Positions 16,981 to 26,208 of a stretch of DNA of 64,000 bases are shown piece after piece (the stretch's first letter is position 1; each line of letters begins with the position of its first letter). Both the position numbers and the translations under genes were made by a program. The notes below the pieces were generated by a model. It made no database searches. It saw only the letters and a list, made by a program, of their open reading frames with translations, and was not told where the DNA came from. Source of the DNA: Collimonas fungivorans (lineage in GTDB: Bacteria; Pseudomonadota; Gammaproteobacteria; Burkholderiales; Burkholderiaceae_D); assembly GCF_001584145.1 (NCBI RefSeq), contig NZ_CP013232.1, positions 4,712,001 through 4,776,000 on the forward strand. Direction: 5' to 3'.

Positions 16981-19665
16981 TCATGGACGGGGGCTGCAAA
17001 CTCCCTCGGCCAGGGTTGCATTCATTTGCCGCTTGCCTTCCGGCGGCAGCACATAGCTGATGCGGCACTGGCTGCCTGGCGCATCACCCCACTTGACGGT
17101 CAGGCTGCCGCTATCGGCAACGCCGCGCACGAAAGCCTTGCTGCCCTGCCCGACCACCCCGACCGCTTGCCCGGCTTCATCCAGCACCTCAGCCGCAAAC
17201 GGCATCGGCTTGCCATCCTGCTGCATGGCCTTGAGCACCACGGCGCGGCCGCTGACCGTTTCGAACTTGAGCAGGCTGACCGCGCCCAGCGTCGGCGCCA
17301 CGGTCTGCGTGGTTTCCTTCAGCTCGACGCTGTCGGCCGTGCCCTTGGGATCGACGCCGACGACATTGTTCTGGAACGGCGTCAGGTACGGCACCACGCC
17401 GTAGCCGCGGCGGTCCAGGCTGACGTTGGAAACGTTGGTGAGGCCGGCGCCTTCGGCATCCGGCGCATGCACCAGGCCGATGGTGTCGCCCAGGCTCTGC
17501 GCCAGCGCCACGCCGCCGCCATGCACCACCACGCCGCCGTCGGCGCCGAACGAGAGTTGGCCGCGGTCGCCGTACTGGCTGTAGCCGGCTCGTAACAGGG
17601 CGCTGCTGCCGCGATAGCCGCCGCTGAGGTTAAAGGCATTGCTGCTGCCACCGTCGCCGCTGCGGTGGTCGGCGGAAACGGCATAGTTGATGTTGCCCTG
17701 CTCGCCCAGGCTGCCGTTGACGCCGACATTGAGCCGGTTGCTACTCTGGTCGCCGCTGTTGCGGGTCAGCGTGCTGGTCAGGTTGGGCGCACGGACAGCA
17801 CGGCCTAGCGGCATGCTCAGGGTCAGCATGATGCTGTTGTCGATGCGGCCTTTGTCGTAACCCGGGCCGAAGAAAACGCTGTCGCTTTGCTGCTGCCCTT
17901 CCCCATCCAGCGGCGCGGCCTGGATGCGCGAACGCTGCACCGACAGGTTCCAGCTGACGCTGCTCCAGGTTGAACCATAGCCGGCGGAAAACGAGGTCTG
18001 GCGTCCCTGGCGGCTGCCCCAATAGTCGACCGAACTGCCGTACAGGCTGAGCGTGCCCGGGCCGACTTTCTGGCTCAGGCTGAGGTCGAGGCGGCTCTTC
18101 TGGCGCGCATACTGGTTGATATCCTGGCCGCGGCTGGCGAGGTCGCGCAGGTTCACTGCATCCGGCAAGCTCAGGTAGCCGCTGGTCGAAAAACGATAGG
18201 CGCCGAGCGCGAAATTGGTGCCCGTTTCCGGGATGTTCTTGTTGTAAGCAACGCCATAGCTTTGCCCCTGCAACGCGCCGTGGCCCGGCACGCTGGTGCG
18301 CGAGGCCGTGGCATCCATCGAGATCGCGCCGACTGGCGTAGCGAACGCGGTGCCGAGCTTGGCTTGCGTATAGCCGTTGGAGACGGTGGCGCCGCCGTAC
18401 AGGGTGACGGCGTTGCTGACGCCATGCTGCAGCGTGGCCTGCATCACGAACGGCGTATCGCCTTCGACGCCATATTGTTTCAGCTGGCCGGCGGCCACGC
18501 TGTACTTGGTGGTATCGGCGCGCAGTAATTGCGGCAGCGCTGCGTAAGGCACGACAAAGGTATTCTTGCGGCCGCTGGCCTCGGTCACCGTGACCGTCAG
18601 GTCGCCGCCGTAACCGGTAGGATAAAGATCGTCGATGACAAACGGCCCGGGCGCCACCGTGGTTTCATAAATCTTGTAGCCGTTCTGGTGGATGCTGACC
18701 GTGGCGTTGCTCTCGGCAATCCCGCGCACCACCGGCGCATAGCCTTGCTGCGATTGCGGCAGCATGCGGTCGTCCGAGGCCAGGCGGACGCCGCGCAGGC
18801 GCACGCTGTCCATGATCTGGCCGCTGCTGAAGCTGTCGCCGATGACCAGCTGCGATTGGATGCCGGCGATGCTGCGCTGCAGATAGGTCGCCGTGTTCTG
18901 GTAGGCAGTGCGGCCGCGCTGTGAATTCCATCCCTGCGAACCCTGGTGGCGCAAACGCCATTCGCCCATGTTCACGCCGGCCGTCAAGCCCAGGTAGGAT
19001 TGCGTGCCACCGTCGCCGCTGGTGGCGGCGGCGCTGCTGAAATTGTATGACAACATGGCGGCGTTGATGCCGTTGTCCCAATGCGCCGGATCGACATAAC
19101 CGCGCGCCGACAGGTTCATGAAGATTTGCGGAATGCTGACCGACAATACCTGCTGGCCGGCATCGAAGGCGGTGGTGGCGCCCGGTATCCAGTTATCCAG
19201 GTCGCCGCACAGCGGGCCTTCCGGGATCTGCCGCTCAACCACGTCAGCCGTGTCGGCCGCACCGGGACGGCCGCCGCCGCGCGCCACCTTGTCCGGATCG
19301 ACGCCCAGCTGCACCAGCATGGCGCGGTCGAAACAGGCTGCCGCGCTATCCTTGCCATCGACGGCGCCGAAGCGGACATCGCGCCGCCCTTGCAGGTTTT
19401 CATTGACGATCACATCGACGCGATAGGTCCCGGGCAACACCACGTTGCCTTTTTCAAAGCGCGAAAAATCGGCCCCTGCCATGCCGCCGTTGGCAAACAT
19501 GCCGGCGTCGAACGACATCGCCGCAGCTTTAGGTTCTGCGGCCATAGCGGGCGCCGCCAGCACGCCGGAAAACATGCCGCCGATCAGCAAGCTCAGCAAG
19601 CGCGGCTGCAGCAGCGGTTCGGCAGCTGCGGTACGGCGGGTGTTCGGCTTGCTTGGTGACGGCAT
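16981..19665 (-). CDS. Fimbrial outer-membrane usher (FimD/PapC family)
   Basis: An 894-residue beta-barrel pore that assembles pilin subunits delivered by the chaperone. An N-terminal hydrophobic signal (LLSLLIGGMFSGVLAAPAMA) is followed by the usher N-domain (FEKGNVVLPGTYRVDVIVNENLQGRRDVRF), a barrel with plug (FVIDDLYPTGYGGDLTVTVTEASGRKNTFVVPYA) and C-terminal beta domains (GRAVVLKAMQQDGKPMPFAAEVLDEAG). The length matches the family. The ATG at 19665 has AGGA upstream. A repeat pair separates it from the chaperone gene. Confidence 0.93.
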   Translation of the reverse strand: MPSPSKPNTRRTAAAEPLLQPRLLSLLIGGMFSGVLAAPAMAAEPKAAAMSFDAGMFANGGMAGADFSRFEKGNVVLPGTYRVDVIVNENLQGRRDVRFGAVDGKDSAAACFDRAMLVQLGVDPDKVARGGGRPGAADTADVVERQIPEGPLCGDLDNWIPGATTAFDAGQQVLSVSIPQIFMNLSARGYVDPAHWDNGINAAMLSYNFSSAAATSGDGGTQSYLGLTAGVNMGEWRLRHQGSQGWNSQRGRTAYQNTATYLQRSIAGIQSQLVIGDSFSSGQIMDSVRLRGVRLASDDRMLPQSQQGYAPVVRGIAESNATVSIHQNGYKIYETTVAPGPFVIDDLYPTGYGGDLTVTVTEASGRKNTFVVPYAALPQLLRADTTKYSVAAGQLKQYGVEGDTPFVMQATLQHGVSNAVTLYGGATVSNGYTQAKLGTAFATPVGAISMDATASRTSVPGHGALQGQSYGVAYNKNIPETGTNFALGAYRFSTSGYLSLPDAVNLRDLASRGQDINQYARQKSRLDLSLSQKVGPGTLSLYGSSVDYWGSRQGRQTSFSAGYGSTWSSVSWNLSVQRSRIQAAPLDGEGQQQSDSVFFGPGYDKGRIDNSIMLTLSMPLGRAVRAPNLTSTLTRNSGDQSSNRLNVGVNGSLGEQGNINYAVSADHRSGDGGSSNAFNLSGGYRGSSALLRAGYSQYGDRGQLSFGADGGVVVHGGGVALAQSLGDTIGLVHAPDAEGAGLTNVSNVSLDRRGYGVVPYLTPFQNNVVGVDPKGTADSVELKETTQTVAPTLGAVSLLKFETVSGRAVVLKAMQQDGKPMPFAAEVLDEAGQAVGVVGQGSKAFVRGVADSGSLTVKWGDAPGSQCRISYVLPPEGKRQMNATLAEGVCSPRP

Positions 19666-19682
19666 AATTTTTCCTAAAATCG

Positions 19683-19801
19683 GTGGGGTGGGCGCTGGTA
19701 CTTGCTGTGCCCACGCGGAAATTCAAATCACATACATATCTATCCGGGCGTGTGCCCGGTCATTGCGGTTCAGCCAGCGTGGGCACAGGTGCCCACCCTA
19801 C
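19683..19801. repeat. GTAGGGTGGGCA repeat copies between usher and chaperone genes
   Basis: A diverged copy at 19683-19717 and a good copy at 19777-19801. The latter supplies the chaperone gene's stop codon (CTA at 19798-19800, TAG on the minus strand). Confidence 0.75.
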
Positions 19802-20565
19802 GGCTGCAACGCCGCTTGCATCGGCACGAAAGCGCCGTAATCATTGATCATCGAAAACTGCACATGGGCGCCGGCCGGCAAGGTGGCTACCTTGTCCTTG
19901 AGCAGGTAACGCTGGCTGCCGCCGGGGGCCACCATTTCATACTGGTCGCTGTGGTTCAAGCGGGCGTCGGGCTGGGCGCCAAGCGCCAAGGCGACATCCT
20001 GGAACGACACGTAATAAGGGGTGGGATTGCGCACTTCCAGCACACTGCCCTGCTCGGTCTTGAGCAAGGACCAGCGCAGCTGGGCTGCCGCATCTTGCGG
20101 CGTGCCGGGCAAACCCTGGGGACGGAAAAACACCTTGGTGCGGATGCGGAAGCCGAAACGCAGCTGGTTCTCGCCGTTCTCCAGCTTGGGCGGCACCTCC
20201 AGCACATTCAGCCAGAATGCCGATTCCTTGTCGGCCGGCAGCGGCTCCTTGGTATAGACCATGCGCAAAGACTGGCTTTTGCCAGGTTCCATGCGGAACA
20301 CCGGCGGCGTGATAGTAAACGGCACATCGCTCTGTTCCGGCGTCAGTTTTTCATTGCCGCTGTCGAGCCATACTTGCACCAGGCGCGGCAGCTTCTTATC
20401 GTCGTTGGTCAGCTGGATGGTGATTTCCCGGCTCTGCGCCGGATAGACCTGGCGCGTGCCGCCGATCACCACGCCGGCCTGTGCCGGCAACATCGTCAGC
20501 CAGCCCGCAACACACAATAAGGCCAGGCTCAGGGTGCGTCGCAACGCATGACTTGGATAGCGCAT
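19798..20565 (-). CDS. Periplasmic fimbrial chaperone (PapD/FimC family)
   Basis: A 255-residue chaperone that donates a beta strand to pilin subunits and delivers them to the usher. Signal peptide (SLALLCVAGWLTMLPAQA) is followed by an N-terminal Ig-like domain with GTRQVYPAQSREITIQLTND and KSQSLRMVYT. The typical ESAFWLNVLEVPP segment is present, then the second domain. It lies between pilin and usher genes, the usual order. It terminates in a TAG supplied by the repeat, so the C-terminus may have been trimmed or altered by repeat insertion. Confidence 0.92.
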   Translation of the reverse strand: MRYPSHALRRTLSLALLCVAGWLTMLPAQAGVVIGGTRQVYPAQSREITIQLTNDDKKLPRLVQVWLDSGNEKLTPEQSDVPFTITPPVFRMEPGKSQSLRMVYTKEPLPADKESAFWLNVLEVPPKLENGENQLRFGFRIRTKVFFRPQGLPGTPQDAAAQLRWSLLKTEQGSVLEVRNPTPYYVSFQDVALALGAQPDARLNHSDQYEMVAPGGSQRYLLKDKVATLPAGAHVQFSMINDYGAFVPMQAALQP

Positions 20566-20665
20566 TTTATTTTCTCGGTAAAACGGTAAATTCGGACGGC
20601 AAGTTCGTCCAGCCAGCGTGGCCGGACGAAGACGGCCCGCTTAGCAGGGGCCGAAGCGGTTTGAT

Positions 20666-21235
20666 CTAAGGAAAAATCACGGTGTAGCGAACGTTGGTGT
20701 CCACCAGGCCGACAGTAGATGCACCGCCGACGGCGATGTATTGCGCCTGGAATGGCAGCACTGCAGTGTTGCCAGCCACTGTCACTTCAGCTGAAGGAGT
20801 GCCGGTAGCCAGGTTGAGTGGTGCATTGGCAGCGTTGCTGTCGAGGATTTGCACTTCAACGTTGGTCGCAGGGGTTCCCGTAGCCAGGTTTGCCAGGTTG
20901 CCGGTTACCGGATTGATCGCTGCGCTGGTGGTATCGAACAGGATCGCGGCACGGGTGCCGTCCGGGCAAGTAGCGCCAGCGTCAGCGCCCAGCATGATGG
21001 AGAAAGGCTTGGCGGCAGCTACGGCGCCGGCAGCCGCCAGTGCGGTTGTTTGCACGGGCAGCAATTGAACGGAGAAGTCGCTGCCGGTGCCTACCGTGCC
21101 AGGGCCGCCGCTGACGGTGCAGGTCTGGCCTTTGATTTCACCGGTGATGGTGATGGTGCCGTCCACGGCGAAAGCCGGGGTGGCGATGAAGCCGGCTGCT
21201 GCTAGCAGGGCGACGATTAATGCATTTTTTTTCAC
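20666..21235 (-). CDS. Major fimbrial pilin subunit (FimA-like)
   Basis: A 189-residue pilin starting at GTG (21235), with AGGAA seven bases upstream. Signal peptide MKKNALIVALLAAAGFIATPAFA is followed by VDGTITITGEIKGQTCTVSG, an N-terminal extension with the first pilin Cys. A second Cys occurs near residue 88 (GATCPDGT). It ends VRYTVIFP, the alternating C-terminal strand with penultimate aromatic expected of chaperone substrates. First gene of the fimbrial operon, preceded by a promoter of the shared adhesion type. Confidence 0.88.
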   Translation of the reverse strand: MKKNALIVALLAAAGFIATPAFAVDGTITITGEIKGQTCTVSGGPGTVGTGSDFSVQLLPVQTTALAAAGAVAAAKPFSIMLGADAGATCPDGTRAAILFDTTSAAINPVTGNLANLATGTPATNVEVQILDSNAANAPLNLATGTPSAEVTVAGNTAVLPFQAQYIAVGGASTVGLVDTNVRYTVIFP

Positions 21236-21283
21236 AATATATTCCTGGTGGGTTAAAGAAATCTCCTGTTTAGGAGCCAGGGA

Positions 21284-21346
21284 ATTTTATTTTTTGTGAA
21301 GGAAAAAAGATGGAGGGGAAAGATGAGAGATATGTAGGAAAAGTCC
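21284..21346 (-). promoter_or_regulatory. Fimbrial operon promoter of the shared adhesion type
   Basis: Minus strand: -10 TAAAAT (21289-21284), 17-bp spacer, -35-like CATCTT (21312-21307). A TTTCCCCTC box abuts the -35, and a strong GGACTTTTCCTACA box is centred 22 bp further upstream (21346-21333). The distance from the TAGG base at 21335 to the -10 end is 51 bp, exactly as for the middle box position of the other promoters. Confidence 0.6.
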
Positions 21347-21561
21347 TCAAATAATAATTTTGTAAGCTTTTACTTGAATGGTATTTCGTGTCGCCTCTAC
21401 ACAATGGAGGATTGCTGCCGTAGGAACAAAGTACCCCGGAAGCAACCACAGCTTGCTGTCCTGTGTCAGCGATCGGGTCACCATGAGAGCCGGCGGCCAT
21501 GCCGTCCAGTGGCGCTGATCTCGACTATTCCCAGCTGCGCCATCCTGGCTTGCGTCCGGCC

Positions 21562-21640
21562 GTAGGGTGGGCAAGATTTTTTTGCCCACGCGGTACCGCA
21601 CCATGGCAGCGTCCGCGTGGGCACAGAGTGCCCACCCTAC
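21562..21640. repeat. GTAGGGTGGGCA inverted pair
   Basis: Copies at 21562-21592 (long T-rich centre) and 21615-21640, between the divergent fimbrial and autotransporter promoters. Apart from these and the two promoters, the 650-bp gap holds no supportable gene. Confidence 0.8.
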
Positions 21641-21774
21641 GACTCCGGTCGTGCGAGAACGATTCTCGGGCGTCGCTCAAACGCAGGTCTGTACCACAAA
21701 GAAACATCCAGAATTGCGAAATTATTACGCCTTTCACAATTCCTTACACTCCTCCCGGCAAACACCCCGTTAAC

Positions 21775-21837
21775 AGATTTTTCCTACAGATAGGCAGGAC
21801 TGCGCCGACAGATATCCACGTCGTTGAAACCTAAAAT
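21775..21837 (+). promoter_or_regulatory. Trimeric autotransporter promoter of the shared adhesion type
   Basis: Plus strand: AGATTTTTCCTACAGAT box (21775-21791), second box GCCGACAGATATCC with its reference A at 21808, exactly 22 bp further on. The -35-like CAGATA (21809-21814), 17-bp spacer and -10 TAAAAT (21832-21837) follow. The CTAAAATCCG around the -10 matches the giant-adhesin and T1SS promoters base for base. Predicted leader is about 45 nt. Confidence 0.65.
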
Positions 21838-21889
21838 CCGTCCGTCAAAAGTTTTTTCGTTCAGTTCATTGTTATTAATCGGAGGTTTT

Positions 21890-23854
21890 ATGAATCAATC
21901 GTTTCGTGTCATTTTTCAAGCTGCCAGCGGTGCTTATGTCGCGGTTTCTGAATTAACCAAGTCCAAAGGTAAAACCAAGTCCAGCCGTGCGGTGCGCCAC
22001 GCCGTCGCTGCAGCTGTATTGGCGCTGGGTGCAGGCGCTAGCATGGCAAGTGCATCTGATGTCTGTAATTTGCCTGATGGTAGCCAAGGTATGCGCAATA
22101 CCGAAGGCACGTGTGAGATCAGTACAGCCCAAAACAGTGGGATTCCAGCTGTATCTGGTACATCAAGCCATTCCTCTTCGACCATTACTCCTTTTGATGC
22201 AAGTTTTCCTGCCAGTCCAGGTATTGCGATTAATGTTGGTGGTGGAGGCACCATTATTACGGGGCAAGAGAACGACATTGCGATTGGTTCTGGCGCCCAT
22301 GCTAACGGGGGAACCGCTAATGTTGGTCTTAGCGGTTCAACCGCAATTGGTTGGGGCGCTCACTCAGGCGTAGGATCCATTGCCATAGGGGGCACTGCCT
22401 CGGCTACTGTCAGCAACGCTGTGGCTTTGGGTAGTGCGGCAAACGCGTCCGTGTCAGAATCCGTTGCTATCGGTGCATCCGCCACTGCCAGTTCGGCTAA
22501 CTCGGTAGCATTGGGTGCTCACTCGGCCACTGGCACACGTACCAATGTTGTATCGATCGGTACTGTCGGCGGCGAACGCCAAATCATCAACCTCGCTGCC
22601 GGCACAGCCGACACCGACGCCGCCAACTTCGGCCAATTGAAAGCCACCGGCGCCAGTATCGCCGATGCACTGGGCGGCGGTTCGGTTGTCAATCCTGACG
22701 GCACCATCACCATGCCGACTTATACCTTGCTGGACGGCAGCACCGTCACCGGCGTCGGCGGTGTCGTCAACAACTTCGATCAACGCGTATCTGACCTGGC
22801 TACCTCGATTGGCGACGGTACCGTCGGCCTGGTGCAGCAAAATGCAGCGACCAGCAACATCAGCGTCGCCGCCGCGACTGGCGGTACTTCAGTCGACTTC
22901 ACCGGCACGGACGGCGCCCGCAGCTTGAACGGCGTGGCCAACGGTTTGATTGCTGCAGGCAGCTTGCAAGCCATCAACGGCAGCCAGCTGTTCCAGATGC
23001 AGGCGGATTGGGATCAGAAATTGCAGGACCTGACCACCGGTACGATCGGCGATTTCCAAACGCAACTGGACCGCTTGAACGGCCAGGTGTCGAATCAAGG
23101 CGATCGTCTGGACGCGATTGAACAGGGCATCGCGGACGGCACCATCGGCGGCGGCGATAGCACCACAAACCCGGCAAATGGCAACAGCCAGATCGGCACC
23201 GGCGCGATTGCTTCCGGCAAGGACGCGACAGCGATCGGCAACGGCGCGATTGCTTCGGGCGACAACAGCACGGCCACCGGCACCAACTCGTCAGCCACCG
23301 GCAGCAACAGCACGGCAACCGGCGCCAACTCGGTTGCCAGCGGCAGCAACAGCACCGCCAACGGCGCCAACGCCAAGGCTACCGGTGAAAACAGCACTGC
23401 ACTGGGCGCCAACTCGTCGGCCACCGGCAGCAATTCGGTCGCCATTGGTGAAGGATCTGTCGCAGACCGCGACAACAGCGTCTCCTTCGGTTCGGCCGGC
23501 AACGAGCGTCAGCTGACCAACGTCGCCGACGGCACCGCGCCTACCGATGCCGTCAACAAGCGTCAGCTGGACGGCGCGATTGCCGGCGTCAACGACCGTA
23601 TCGACCGCCTCGACACCCGTGTCGACGAAATGGGCGCGATGAGCTCGGCCCAGGCGCAGATGGCGATGAGCACCGCCGGCCTGCTGGGCAATAACCGCCT
23701 CGGCGTCGGCATCGGCGCCCAAAACGGCCAGTCGGCCCTGGCGCTGGGTTACCAGCGTGTGTATGGCCAGGGTACCCGTACCCTGAGCTTCGGCGGCGCG
23801 GCTTCGACGCGCGGCACGGTGTCGTTTGGCGCCGGCGCAGGGTTCGCCTGGTAA
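21890..23854 (+). CDS. YadA-type trimeric autotransporter adhesin
   Basis: A 654-residue surface adhesin. The ATG at 21890 follows GGAGG. The N-terminus (MNQSFRVIFQAASGAYVAVSELTKSKGK) is an extended signal peptide region typical of type V proteins. The head has YadA-like repeats (AIGxxAxA, for example SIAIGGTASATVSNAVALGSAANASVSESVAIG). Neck motifs follow (ERQIINLAAGTADTDAANFGQL and NERQLTNVADGTAPTDAVNKRQL), with a second run of SxATGxNS head repeats between. A short coiled coil and the C-terminal anchor (LGVGIGAQNGQSALALGYQRVYGQG...FGAGAGFAW) end the protein. It forms trimers in the outer membrane. Its promoter has the shared boxes. Confidence 0.93.
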   Translation: MNQSFRVIFQAASGAYVAVSELTKSKGKTKSSRAVRHAVAAAVLALGAGASMASASDVCNLPDGSQGMRNTEGTCEISTAQNSGIPAVSGTSSHSSSTITPFDASFPASPGIAINVGGGGTIITGQENDIAIGSGAHANGGTANVGLSGSTAIGWGAHSGVGSIAIGGTASATVSNAVALGSAANASVSESVAIGASATASSANSVALGAHSATGTRTNVVSIGTVGGERQIINLAAGTADTDAANFGQLKATGASIADALGGGSVVNPDGTITMPTYTLLDGSTVTGVGGVVNNFDQRVSDLATSIGDGTVGLVQQNAATSNISVAAATGGTSVDFTGTDGARSLNGVANGLIAAGSLQAINGSQLFQMQADWDQKLQDLTTGTIGDFQTQLDRLNGQVSNQGDRLDAIEQGIADGTIGGGDSTTNPANGNSQIGTGAIASGKDATAIGNGAIASGDNSTATGTNSSATGSNSTATGANSVASGSNSTANGANAKATGENSTALGANSSATGSNSVAIGEGSVADRDNSVSFGSAGNERQLTNVADGTAPTDAVNKRQLDGAIAGVNDRIDRLDTRVDEMGAMSSAQAQMAMSTAGLLGNNRLGVGIGAQNGQSALALGYQRVYGQGTRTLSFGGAASTRGTVSFGAGAGFAW

Positions 23855-23922
23855 CAGCCGCCGCGGTCCTTTTCCCATCATGGGAAAGGGACCGATGGTT
23901 TCAGATTTACTCTCTCCGTTTG

Positions 23923-23954
23923 GCCTTCCTCAGTTTCTGGGGAAGGCTTTTTTT
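23923..23954 (+). terminator. Rho-independent terminator after the trimeric autotransporter
   Basis: GCCTTCC (23923-23929), an 11-base loop, GGAAGGC (23941-23947) and seven T. A second strong hairpin without a T run (GGTCC...GGGACC, about 23864-23892) lies immediately after the stop codon. Confidence 0.85.
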
Positions 23955-24038
23955 ATTTGGATCACCGATCTTCATCCATTTCTTAAAATCAGAAATGACG
24001 GATCGATTCTGAAGGTAATTGCAGTATAGTCAGGAACT

Positions 24039-24219
24039 GCGTGGGCACAGGTGCCCACCCTACAACAGCCGGCCCGCGTATATTGGACGTAGGGTGGGCA
24101 GGTTTTTCTGCCCACGCTGAATTGGATACCTGACGCGTGGTTCCGCGTGGGCACGGGGTGCCCACCCTACCTTGAATACGGGACGCGCGGTTCCGCTTGG
24201 GCATGAGTACCCACCCAAC
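24039..24219. repeat. GTAGGGTGGGCA repeats, four copies
   Basis: Copies at 24039-24063, 24089-24117, 24145-24170 and a diverged one at 24195-24219, alternating in orientation. The cluster fills the space between the autotransporter terminator and the yceI stop. Spacer fragments GACGCG-GGTTCCGC are themselves repeated, so the cluster grew by local duplication. Confidence 0.8.
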
Positions 24220-24220
24220 A

Positions 24221-24799
24221 TCAATCGGCCTTCACGCCTTCGACCTGGATCTGCAGCTTGGTCAGCATGCTGAAACCTTCCGACTTGCCGTAATCGACGC
24301 CGAAATCGGCGCGGTTGAATTCGGCGGTGGCGTTGGCGCCGCAGACTTCGCGCTTGAGCATGGGATCCATGGCGCATTTGAAGGCGTCGATCTTCAGGTT
24401 GAGCGGCTTGGTGACGCCATGCAGGGTGAAAGTGCCGATGACTTCAGCCGGCTGCTCGCCGTTGAAGCGGATCGATTTGCCTTTATATACGGCGCCGGGG
24501 AATTTTGCGGTGTCGAGGATTTCAGCCGAGCTCACATGCTTGTCGAGCGCGGCGTTGCCGGTGCTGATCGAGGCGGCGTCGATCTGCACTTCCATGGTGC
24601 CGGTCTTGGCGGCGCGGTCGAGCACGATCACGCCCTTCGATTTGGTGAACTTGCCGCGCCAGACCGACATGCCGCCATGGTCGACCTCGAAGCTGGGATA
24701 GGTATGGGTGGGATCGAGGTTATAAGTGGCGGCAGCGGCAAAGGCAGAGCCTGAAAAAGCGGCGGCGGCGACGGCAGTGGCTAGATAGAGGTTTTTCAT
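24221..24799 (-). CDS. yceI: YceI family periplasmic protein (first copy)
   Basis: A 192-residue lipocalin-like protein expected to bind an isoprenoid or other lipid in the periplasm. Signal peptide [21 protein letters not shown] is followed by the YceI signature [26 protein letters not shown] and [19 protein letters not shown]. It is the third gene of a minus-strand group cytochrome b561-yceI-yceI, 25 bp after the second YceI gene. In E. coli yceI is likewise paired with a cytochrome b561 gene. It has two extra Cys ([14 protein letters not shown]) as in many beta-proteobacterial members. Confidence 0.9.
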   Translation of the reverse strand: MKNLYLATAVAAAAFSGSAFAAAATYNLDPTHTYPSFEVDHGGMSVWRGKFTKSKGVIVLDRAAKTGTMEVQIDAASISTGNAALDKHVSSAEILDTAKFPGAVYKGKSIRFNGEQPAEVIGTFTLHGVTKPLNLKIDAFKCAMDPMLKREVCGANATAEFNRADFGVDYGKSEGFSMLTKLQIQVEGVKAD

Positions 24800-24824
24800 T
24801 GTATGGTCCTTATGGATAAGATGA

Positions 24825-25385
24825 TTATTTGCTAGGTACGACGAGGTGGAACTTGATCTGGACTTCATCGGCAACCAGGCTGGTGTCTTTCCACTCGCCG
24901 CTGCCGACGTCGAACTGCAGGCGCTTGATCGGCAACACGCCGTCAAATACCTGAGCGCTGCCTTGCTTGCTGTATTGCACCGGGATCACGACATCGCTGG
25001 TTTTTCCCTTGATTTTCAGGCTGCCGGCGACGCTGTAGCCAGCGCCGCTGGCCTTGATCTGCGTTGATGTGAAAGACGCTGTCGGGTAAGCAGCGGCGTT
25101 GAACCAGTCCTTGCCGGCGACTTCCTTGTTGTACTCGGCGGCGCCGATATCGAAGCTGGCGACGTCGATGTCGATTCTGGCGCGGGCGGCTGCCAGGTTG
25201 GCGGGATCGAACTGGACATCCGCGCGCACTTGCTTGAACTTGCCTTCGACCGGTACGTTGAGCTGCTTGAACACGACCGCTACGCTGGATTTGGCATCGG
25301 CGGTGGCGGCTGCGGCCAATACGCTCGCGCTCAACAACACGGCGGCGATGGCGCAGTAAAACGGATTGAAGCGTTGGTGTTTCAT
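24825..25385 (-). CDS. YceI family periplasmic protein (second, divergent copy)
   Basis: A 186-residue paralogue. Signal peptide ([21 protein letters not shown]) precedes a YceI-type beta barrel ([47 protein letters not shown]...[11 protein letters not shown]). It lacks the DPTHT signature at the N-terminus and the Cys pair of its neighbour, so the two probably bind different ligands or partners. It lies between the cytochrome b561 gene and the first yceI and is likely co-transcribed with both. Confidence 0.85.
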   Translation of the reverse strand: MKHQRFNPFYCAIAAVLLSASVLAAAATADAKSSVAVVFKQLNVPVEGKFKQVRADVQFDPANLAAARARIDIDVASFDIGAAEYNKEVAGKDWFNAAAYPTASFTSTQIKASGAGYSVAGSLKIKGKTSDVVIPVQYSKQGSAQVFDGVLPIKRLQFDVGSGEWKDTSLVADEVQIKFHLVVPSK

Positions 25386-25426
25386 ATGGTTTCTTTCAAA
25401 ATAATTGCTGCTTGCATTTTCCATTC

Positions 25427-25513
25427 GTAGGGTGGGCACCTGTGCCCACGCGGAGGTAGCGTGACGCGACTGTCGGCGATACCGCGTGGGCAAAAAAACC
25501 TTGCCCACCCTAC
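25427..25513. repeat. GTAGGGTGGGCA inverted pair
   Basis: Copies at 25427-25451 and 25484-25513, inside the cytochrome b561-yceI operon. Confidence 0.8.
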
Positions 25514-25532
25514 ATGTCTACGATGGCGATTT

Positions 25533-26099
25533 TCAGGATGACGATTTGCGGCCGGGAAGCATGCGCGCCAGCAGCGGCTGCCGGTCCAGCAGTTCGTGCT
25601 TGACGACGCCCAGCAGATGCGCTCCCACGATCAGCAGCAAGCCGTAGTTCATCCAGATATGCACGGTCTTCAGGACTGCGGCGACAGCCTGGTCCGGAGC
25701 GATCAGCGTCGGCAACGGCAGGATGCCCAGGTAGACCACCGGGATGCCGGCCGCCGCGGTGTAGAAATAGCCGCTGACGGGGATGGCCAGCATCAGGCAG
25801 TACAGCAGGAAGTGGGCGGCGTGGGCGGCCAGCTTCTCCGAGGCGTGCATGGCCTGGCTCATGGCCGGCGCCGCATGGGTGAAGCGCCAGGCCAGGCGCA
25901 CCATGGCCAGGACAAACACGGTGACGCCTATCCATTTATGCCAGGAAAAGTATTTCAGCTTGGACGGCGTGATGCCAGGGATGTCGGTCATGATCCAGCC
26001 CAGGGCAAAACCCCAGACGATCAGGATGGCGACCAGCCAATGCAGCGCAATGGCGGTATTGGTATAACGCAAACTGTTTGGACGGGTAGGCATGTTCAT
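25533..26099 (-). CDS. Cytochrome b561 (CybB/YceJ family)
   Basis: A 188-residue di-haem membrane cytochrome. Four hydrophobic helices are visible: AIALHWLVAILIVWGFALGWIM; HKWIGVTVFVLAMVRLAWRFTH; AAHFLLYCLMLAIPVSGYFYTAA; and HIWMNYGLLLIVGAHLLGVVKHE. Conserved His residues within them are typical haem ligands. The start at 26099 (MNMPTRPN) or 26093 gives the family's compact N-terminus. It heads the operon with two YceI proteins and is divergent from a LysR gene. The family is linked to quinone oxidation or superoxide removal. Confidence 0.9.
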   Translation of the reverse strand: MNMPTRPNSLRYTNTAIALHWLVAILIVWGFALGWIMTDIPGITPSKLKYFSWHKWIGVTVFVLAMVRLAWRFTHAAPAMSQAMHASEKLAAHAAHFLLYCLMLAIPVSGYFYTAAAGIPVVYLGILPLPTLIAPDQAVAAVLKTVHIWMNYGLLLIVGAHLLGVVKHELLDRQPLLARMLPGRKSSS

Positions 26100-26208
26100 A
26101 CGATGCTTATGGCGATGTTTATGGAATAATGAAGTGCAAATATAACAACGTATTCTTATCCAAACAATCATATAAAATGAATCATTAATATCGATTTATT
26201 GGATATCC

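Noticed and set aside
19665..19680. TTTTAGGAAAAATTATG before the usher gene resembling an adhesion box
   Set aside because: It sits directly at the start codon and is best explained as the usher Shine-Dalgarno sequence. There is no phased -10.
23864..23892. GGTCC...GGGACC hairpin right after the autotransporter as the main terminator
   Set aside because: It has a strong stem but no T run. The hairpin at 23923-23954 with seven T is the better terminator.
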